A DNA stretch of 64,000 nucleotides from Promethearchaeota archaeon (GTDB lineage: Archaea; Asgardarchaeota; Lokiarchaeia; Sigyniarchaeales; SOKP01): NCBI GenBank assembly GCA_019057795.1, contig JAHLWS010000082.1, forward strand, positions 97,538-161,537, in the 5' to 3' direction. Numbering within the stretch: the first letter of the stretch is position 1; each line of letters begins with the position of its first letter. This document shows positions 59,546 to 64,000 of this stretch, piece after piece. Position numbers and translations under genes: made by a program. The notes beneath the pieces were generated by a model. That model did not search any database and was not told the DNA's origin. It saw nothing but the letters and a program-made list of their open reading frames with translations.

Positions 59546-60283
59546 TTAGCGCCCATAAGACCATAAAACCATATCGACTTTTCTTGGTGTCCAAAAATCC
59601 GTTTTATTTTGAATATTTAATTCATCAGCTTTTCTTTTTAAGATATCGATCAAAATCGCTCCTTGAGAGGGACTAATGCTTTCAGGATTGATCTCAGTAA
59701 TTATTTTTCGTTCTGGAAGATCATGAATTTCTAATAATCTCTTCACAACAAATTGATCAACTGTTCCATAATTAGAAGGGAATAAAATTGATAATAACCC
59801 CGAAGCACCGGCAATACCTAATCCCTTTATTTCTGCCGCTTTTCTCAAAGCATATTCGATAGCTTCATCTTTCAAGCTTAATATTTCATCGCGCAGTAAT
59901 AATAACTCATCTAATTTATTTTCGATTTCATACTTTCTAAGATGTTTAGTGTTATATGCATATATATTTGCTGCAGTGAATTTCCAGACGAAATATTTGT
60001 CTAAGAGAAAGTCATACCATTCTTTAGGGCTCAATTCGTTAATCGTACTAAGTTTTATTTGCTCTAATTCCTTCGTTAAATCGAAATTAGAAGATTTTAT
60101 TAAATCCCAGTAATGATTTAAATATTTTCTCCAAATTGTGTCACTTTTTAAGTTCCAAAACTGCTTAAAGGATAGAGATTCAGTTTCTAACATGCTTATA
60201 AGAGTGTGTTTTATCTCCTCCTTGCTTAAACTATCAAAATCTTTTATGATTCTTTCAATAACCTTTTTTTGTTCTAAATTCAT
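59546..60283 (-). CDS. HhH protein resembling 8-oxoguanine glycosylase (OGG fold)
   Basis: 245 residues. Helical N-terminus, then a helix-hairpin-helix 'EIKGLGIAGASGLLSILFPS' (about 151-170) followed by 'NYGTVDQFVVKRLLEIHDL' with D176, and the end 'TDFWTPRKVDMVLWSYGR'. The hairpin, D after a T-V and the terminal 'TPRxVDxxLW' match a group of OGG-fold proteins that is common in accessory loci. The canonical K..D pair of active OGG1 is only partly visible, so glycosylase activity is uncertain. Confidence 0.6.
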   Translation of the reverse strand: MNLEQKKVIERIIKDFDSLSKEEIKHTLISMLETESLSFKQFWNLKSDTIWRKYLNHYWDLIKSSNFDLTKELEQIKLSTINELSPKEWYDFLLDKYFVWKFTAANIYAYNTKHLRKYEIENKLDELLLLRDEILSLKDEAIEYALRKAAEIKGLGIAGASGLLSILFPSNYGTVDQFVVKRLLEIHDLPERKIITEINPESISPSQGAILIDILKRKADELNIQNKTDFWTPRKVDMVLWSYGR

Positions 60284-60428
60284 TTTAACTCCTTAAAATA
60301 TTAAAAAATTGCTAATTCTTTTAAAATATTCTAATAGAAATCAATCATCAATTTTCATGAAAAAAAATATGAGTAAATAATTAAAGGTAAGAATAGGGAT
60401 ATATTTTATTGACAAATTTATATTTTTA

Positions 60429-60680
60429 TTGGTAATTTTTTTGAAAAAGTATAATTGCATCTTCTGTAATCAAGAACTGAATAAAGAGAATAAATCTACT
60501 GAACATATTATTCCTCAATGCATGGGAGGAAGACTTAAGTCAAAATTAATTATCTGTCGATCATGTAACCGTAAATTTGGGACTGAGTTTGATGAAGCAC
60601 TTATTGAGAGATATGGGCTTATTTTGCATCTCATACGCTTTTTCAATAAAATCTTCTCAATTTACAAATTCAAACTTTAG
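60429..60680 (+). CDS. short HNH-endonuclease-like protein, 83 aa
   Basis: C10 and C13 in 'YNCIFCNQEL', H26 in 'STEHIIPQCMGG', then C43 and C46 in 'LIICRSCNRKFGTEFDE' give the CxxC-H-CxxC metal and catalytic layout of HNH nucleases. Relatives of this type are usually 250-300 residues, so this is a short or truncated version: the frame ends soon after the motif. The frame opens at TTG; the TTG at 60441 (LKKYNC) is also possible. Confidence 0.55.
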   Translation: MVIFLKKYNCIFCNQELNKENKSTEHIIPQCMGGRLKSKLIICRSCNRKFGTEFDEALIERYGLILHLIRFFNKIFSIYKFKL

Positions 60681-60783
60681 CTTTCCCAATTTTTAATAAT
60701 TACTTGGGGAGAAAATTTATTTAATTTTAGGTGACCTTATTATAAATGAGGAATGATGTCCGAAAATAAAAACTCAAACAATA

Positions 60784-62469
60784 ATGAATGAAAACCAAAG
60801 CTGGAATGAAAAGATAGATAAGTTAAAATTATATGTTAAAAGAATTGGAAATCTTTTATTTCAAAATAAAGAAGACCAGATAAAAAAAATAAAGAAGAAA
60901 ATTGAGCAGCTAATACCTAATGCTTACATGATCGAAGATAGGATTATTATAAAGAAAATTATAAATATTTATAATTCCTTAAGTGAAACAATTTTTAAGA
61001 AGATAGCAGAGAATTTAGGACTTGATTTATTAAATTCCTTAATGTATTTACATGAAATAATTCAGAGTAATACAGTTAGTAAGACTATCCATGAAATTAT
61101 TCACAAAATTAAAGATTCCGGATATAATCAGAAAGAAATGATAAATTTAAGAAGAATTACAAGATATATTTTAAATTTAGAATACACATTAATATCATCA
61201 ATGGAATATCTCTTGAAATGTCATAAAGAACAAATAATATCTTTTACCAAAAATACAAAAAATTCTATTGGTTATATTCTTAAATTCATTGAAGAGTTTT
61301 TTAAATATCTATATACAAAAGAGCAACTTTTATGGCTCAAATCCCCTTTTTTAGAAAAGGTATCATTAATTCTAGGTCCAGGTCTTTATTATTATTTTAA
61401 AATTCTTCATTCAAAAGAAGAAATTAGGGAACTCCATGAAAAGAAATTTGATATATATCTTAAATTTGATCTTGAAAATGAAATTCCAGATTTTAATGAA
61501 CTTATCAACCAATTTTCTGAATTAAAAGAGATTTGGATTTCTAAATTGGGGTACGATGTTGAAAAATATATATTGGCAGTTCTAAAACTGAATGACTTAA
61601 TGATAGAAAAATTTAATTGTTTCTTTTCTGAATACCAGAATTTTTTTGTACCAAATATAAAAAATGTGAGCGAAAAACATATTGAAGTAATTGATGCTGA
61701 ATTTAAAAATTATTTAGTAGAGTTAATAGAAAATTACTATAAAAATGCAAGAAACTATAATTGCATTATTGATCTTAAAGATTTAAGAAGAAAATTTATG
61801 AATTATATAAGTAATGATAAGAAAGAAATAGCGAAAATCATCAGAGAACTGTGTATAGATCCTCAAGAACCATTTATAGCTACATATAATACTTTTGCAA
61901 ATCGTTTTATTTTTCCTTTGGGGGGAAGTAAGGCATTTTTTTATCCAAATAACACATATGCTGTTTTAAAAGAAAGATTATATATGGAATTATCCAAAAT
62001 CGGAGATCCTGAAAAGGAATCCGTACTCCTTAGAGACCTGAAAAGAATTCTTGAGAGCAGAGGTTATAATGTACATCCATTGTCAGGAATTCCAATGATC
62101 GGTCAAAATAAAAAAATAATCGGTGAAATAGACATAATTGCTTATAAGTTAACTACACTTCTAATTATCGAATCAAAAATTATACCATATAAAAAAACCT
62201 CAGTAACGAGATTAGAGACTATTGATTATACTCTAAAAAACATCTCGAAAAAATTAACTAGATTTGATAAAAATATAGAGTATTTTTTTAAATTGTGTAA
62301 TAATTCCTCTAATTTTTTAAATTATAATCATGAGACATTGGACATTAATCGTTTTAATAGAATTAATTTCTTTTTTATTTCGCCTGATATAATTTATAAC
62401 CCACCTCCTTTTAAGAGAGAGAGAAAAATAGAATTAGTTAATCCCCGATTATTTGAAAGAATGATATGA
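60784..62469 (+). CDS. protein with C-terminal PD-(D/E)XK nuclease motif, 561 aa
   Basis: Residues 1-380 are almost wholly helical and unrecognised. From about 410: helix 'LLRDLKRILESRGYNVHP', then 'IIGEIDIIAYK' with D450 and 'LLIIESKIIPY' with E463-x-K465, the canonical D ... E-x-K of the PD-(D/E)XK superfamily. All three metal-site residues are there. A conserved helix before the core supports the fold. ATG at 60784 is the first in frame after a stop. It could be a restriction-type effector or a DNA repair nuclease; the neighbourhood favours defence. Confidence 0.6.
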   Translation: MNENQSWNEKIDKLKLYVKRIGNLLFQNKEDQIKKIKKKIEQLIPNAYMIEDRIIIKKIINIYNSLSETIFKKIAENLGLDLLNSLMYLHEIIQSNTVSKTIHEIIHKIKDSGYNQKEMINLRRITRYILNLEYTLISSMEYLLKCHKEQIISFTKNTKNSIGYILKFIEEFFKYLYTKEQLLWLKSPFLEKVSLILGPGLYYYFKILHSKEEIRELHEKKFDIYLKFDLENEIPDFNELINQFSELKEIWISKLGYDVEKYILAVLKLNDLMIEKFNCFFSEYQNFFVPNIKNVSEKHIEVIDAEFKNYLVELIENYYKNARNYNCIIDLKDLRRKFMNYISNDKKEIAKIIRELCIDPQEPFIATYNTFANRFIFPLGGSKAFFYPNNTYAVLKERLYMELSKIGDPEKESVLLRDLKRILESRGYNVHPLSGIPMIGQNKKIIGEIDIIAYKLTTLLIIESKIIPYKKTSVTRLETIDYTLKNISKKLTRFDKNIEYFFKLCNNSSNFLNYNHETLDINRFNRINFFFISPDIIYNPPPFKRERKIELVNPRLFERMI

Positions 62470-62541
62470 ATTTAATTTTATTCTATTAGGATTAGTACAC
62501 ATTTAGAATCTGACTAGGAAAAAATTAAATAGGTTTATTAT

Positions 62542-62919
62542 TTGAAAACAAATTGTATATATGAAGATCTTACTGGAAAAACGATTGAGATTCCAAATTT
62601 TTATAGTGTAACTTCCTCTGCCTTCAACCAAGATATCGGCAACTGGGATGTTTCAAGCGTTACAGCCATGATGTATATGTTCGATGGGGCTTCTGCCTTC
62701 AACCAAAATATACGCGTCGTTCTTGTAGTAAGAATTGATGATGTGGTTGATATGAATGTGCACGTAGACATTCTTCGGCACAAAGGTGCCGGACTTCGTC
62801 CAATAATTCGTGTACAAATTCAATTTTCATCGATAATGAAATTTCAGATGCTTGATGATCTTGCTATTTTTGTACAAATTAACGAAATTTATTTAATTTT
62901 TATCTTATCATTGGATTAA
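62542..62919 (+). pseudogene. fragment of a BspA-like (DUF285) repeat protein fused to unrelated sequence
   Basis: The middle reads 'SSAFNQDIGNWDVSSVTAMM' and 'YMFDGASAFNQNI', one and a half units of the BspA-type leucine-rich repeat found in surface proteins. Normal members have many units. After FNQNI the frame changes character to 'VVLVVRIDDVVDMNVHVDIL' and 'RHKGAGLRPIIRVQIQ', with G+C higher than the surroundings. There is no ATG start. It looks like a chimeric remnant. Confidence 0.6.
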
Positions 62920-63314
62920 TAATGTTAAATTCACCGACAAATTATGCCTAAATGTTAAATAATGTTAAATTATAAAAAATTTTAATGTATTTTTATTATT
63001 CTTTAATTAATTCTTTTTATCACACCAATATCAATTTTGGAATAATTTCCCGAAAAAATTATATATTGAATAATAATATTTATAATGCAAATAGATAATG
63101 TAATTTTAAGTTTTATTTTAATTCCTTTGTACTTAACTTTTGAAGTTATCTATTAAAGTAAGAATGGATACAATATACTTTTGCTTCTTTCAAAATATTA
63201 AAACTTAGAATATACACATTTTATAGACTAAAAATTGTAAGAATTGGAAAATTAAAAAGAAAAATTAGTGTTCATTAAGAGTCAATTGATTTATTAGAAA
63301 ATTAAATATTTTAA
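62920..63314. other. AT-rich intergenic region
   Basis: About 395 bases with no coding frame worth keeping; contains short direct echoes of AATGTTAAAT around 62921-62967. No RNA gene is apparent. Confidence 0.3.
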
Positions 63315-64000
63315 ATGATGATTATGGCTGTACCAAGAGATATTGAAATTCGACCGAAATATATTGATGCTTTAACTCTATTTCAGCGGAAAATAAAAGA
63401 CATTGAAGAATCTAAATTTTTTAATTTTTATTTTACGGGTTCAAGAAATGTTCAATTAAGGATAACAGCAAATAAAACAGATGATGGATGGGTTGGAAGT
63501 TGTTCTCTTAATGAGCCAAATGAAGAATCAATTAAAGCATTTATTTTATCCTTTCGCTTTTTTATCCTAGGTAATGAAAGCTGTTCATTAAAACAAATTG
63601 GAGATAATGTTCTACCTAATATTGAAACATATTTCCCAGAGCAGGTAAATAAAATTGTTAATATAAGAGAAAAAGTCAATGAGTACTTAGATAATTCTCC
63701 AGATTTCCAATTTAAGTTCAACATTGGCAAAAGGATTATAGAATTTAGCTCAAATAGGGAAATTAAAGAGATTTTCATATTTGGCCATTATGCTCACGCT
63801 AGTTCAAAGGATGATAAAAAGAAGATATATGACTTTATTCATTTAAATGCAGATGAGGGAATAAATCCCATTAAAAGGAATATATTTCGTGTTGGTGCTA
63901 TTAATATTATATTAACACTTACAAATTTTTTTCGAAGTATTTCATTTGAGATCAGTATAATATTGAATAAGATAATTGATATCTATATGAACCAAGCAGA
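63315..64000 (+). CDS. hypothetical protein, N-terminal part (runs off right edge)
   Basis: An open frame from ATG at 63315 (further ATGs at 63318 and 63324) with about 228 codons to the edge. It begins 'VPRDIEIRPKYIDALTLFQR' and contains 'NEPNEESIKAFILSFRFFIL' followed by 'NESCSLKQIGDNVL', then a later histidine-rich 'FIFGHYAHASSKDDKKKIYD'. I have no family name for it; similar N-termini occur in uncharacterised accessory proteins. No membrane segment is evident. The frame on the other strand here is a shadow. Confidence 0.55.
   Translation, partial: MMIMAVPRDIEIRPKYIDALTLFQRKIKDIEESKFFNFYFTGSRNVQLRITANKTDDGWVGSCSLNEPNEESIKAFILSFRFFILGNESCSLKQIGDNVLPNIETYFPEQVNKIVNIREKVNEYLDNSPDFQFKFNIGKRIIEFSSNREIKEIFIFGHYAHASSKDDKKKIYDFIHLNADEGINPIKRNIFRVGAINIILTLTNFFRSISFEISIILNKIIDIYMNQA

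Noticed and set aside
1..64000. CRISPR arrays, rRNA and tRNA genes
   Set aside because: Looked for spaced identical repeats, T-loop GGTTCRANNCC patterns and rRNA core sequences on both strands; none found by eye. A covariance-model scan would be needed to exclude tRNAs with introns.

Overview
The window reads as an Asgard archaeon, most likely a Lokiarchaeia-type genome. Pointers are: low G+C and dense coding; an archaeal histone; archaeal-type RNA polymerase subunits (RpoA split into A' and A'', Rpo11, TFS); PCNA, RFC small subunit, the two primase subunits and GINS; Nop10, aIF2-alpha and Csl4; a very long AglB; a Ras/Rab-like and an Arf-like small GTPase; and a corrinoid methyltransferase cluster. 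This placement is inferred from gene content. No rRNA or tRNA gene was recognised.

Layout. 0-2 kb: the start of a GH127 beta-L-arabinofuranosidase behind a GPH-family sugar symporter whose last ~55 residues are displaced by a one-base frameshift. 2.6-7.3 kb: histone, small GTPase, DMT transporter, an ADP-forming acyl-CoA synthetase-like alpha subunit and a membrane protein with a zinc ribbon. 7.4-17.8 kb: a transcription/translation block (rpoA1, rpoA2, L30e, NusA, S12, S7), then an HTH/ATP-cone protein that looks derived from anaerobic ribonucleotide reductase, pyrB, L44e and S27e. rpoB and rpoH are not next to rpoA1.

18.2-27.9 kb is accessory DNA: small winged-helix and ribbon-helix-helix proteins, inverted repeats and palindromes, coding frames without ATG starts, a tyrosine recombinase with its regulator, a decayed second recombinase copy, and a three-gene TIGR04255 cassette lying between the two recombinase copies. 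28-31.6 kb carries two UroD-type methyltransferases, a cobalamin-binding protein and a DUF2284 protein, together a plausible methyl-transfer module of unknown substrate.

31.8-54 kb is again core: TFS, an OB-fold protein, PCNA, PriL/PriS, GINS, Nop10, aIF2-alpha, EF-1alpha, an Arf-like GTPase, DUF99, an RNase III-like protein, Rpo11, Csl4, an RNA/DNA methylase, enolase, RfcS, TruA, AglB and UvrB. uvrA starts right after uvrB but loses all homology immediately after its first Walker A motif. From that point to the right edge (54.2-64 kb) the DNA is accessory: two PD-(D/E)XK-type nuclease candidates, a DUF4238 protein, an HhH/OGG-fold protein, a short HNH protein, gene fragments (radical SAM, BspA-like) and long AT-rich gaps. 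It looks like a defence-type or decaying island that arrived at, or replaced, uvrA.

The most unusual items are the HTH/ATP-cone/NrdD-like protein, the recombinase-flanked TIGR04255 cassette, the uvrA breakpoint and the island behind it, and the extra C-terminal tail on RpoA1.
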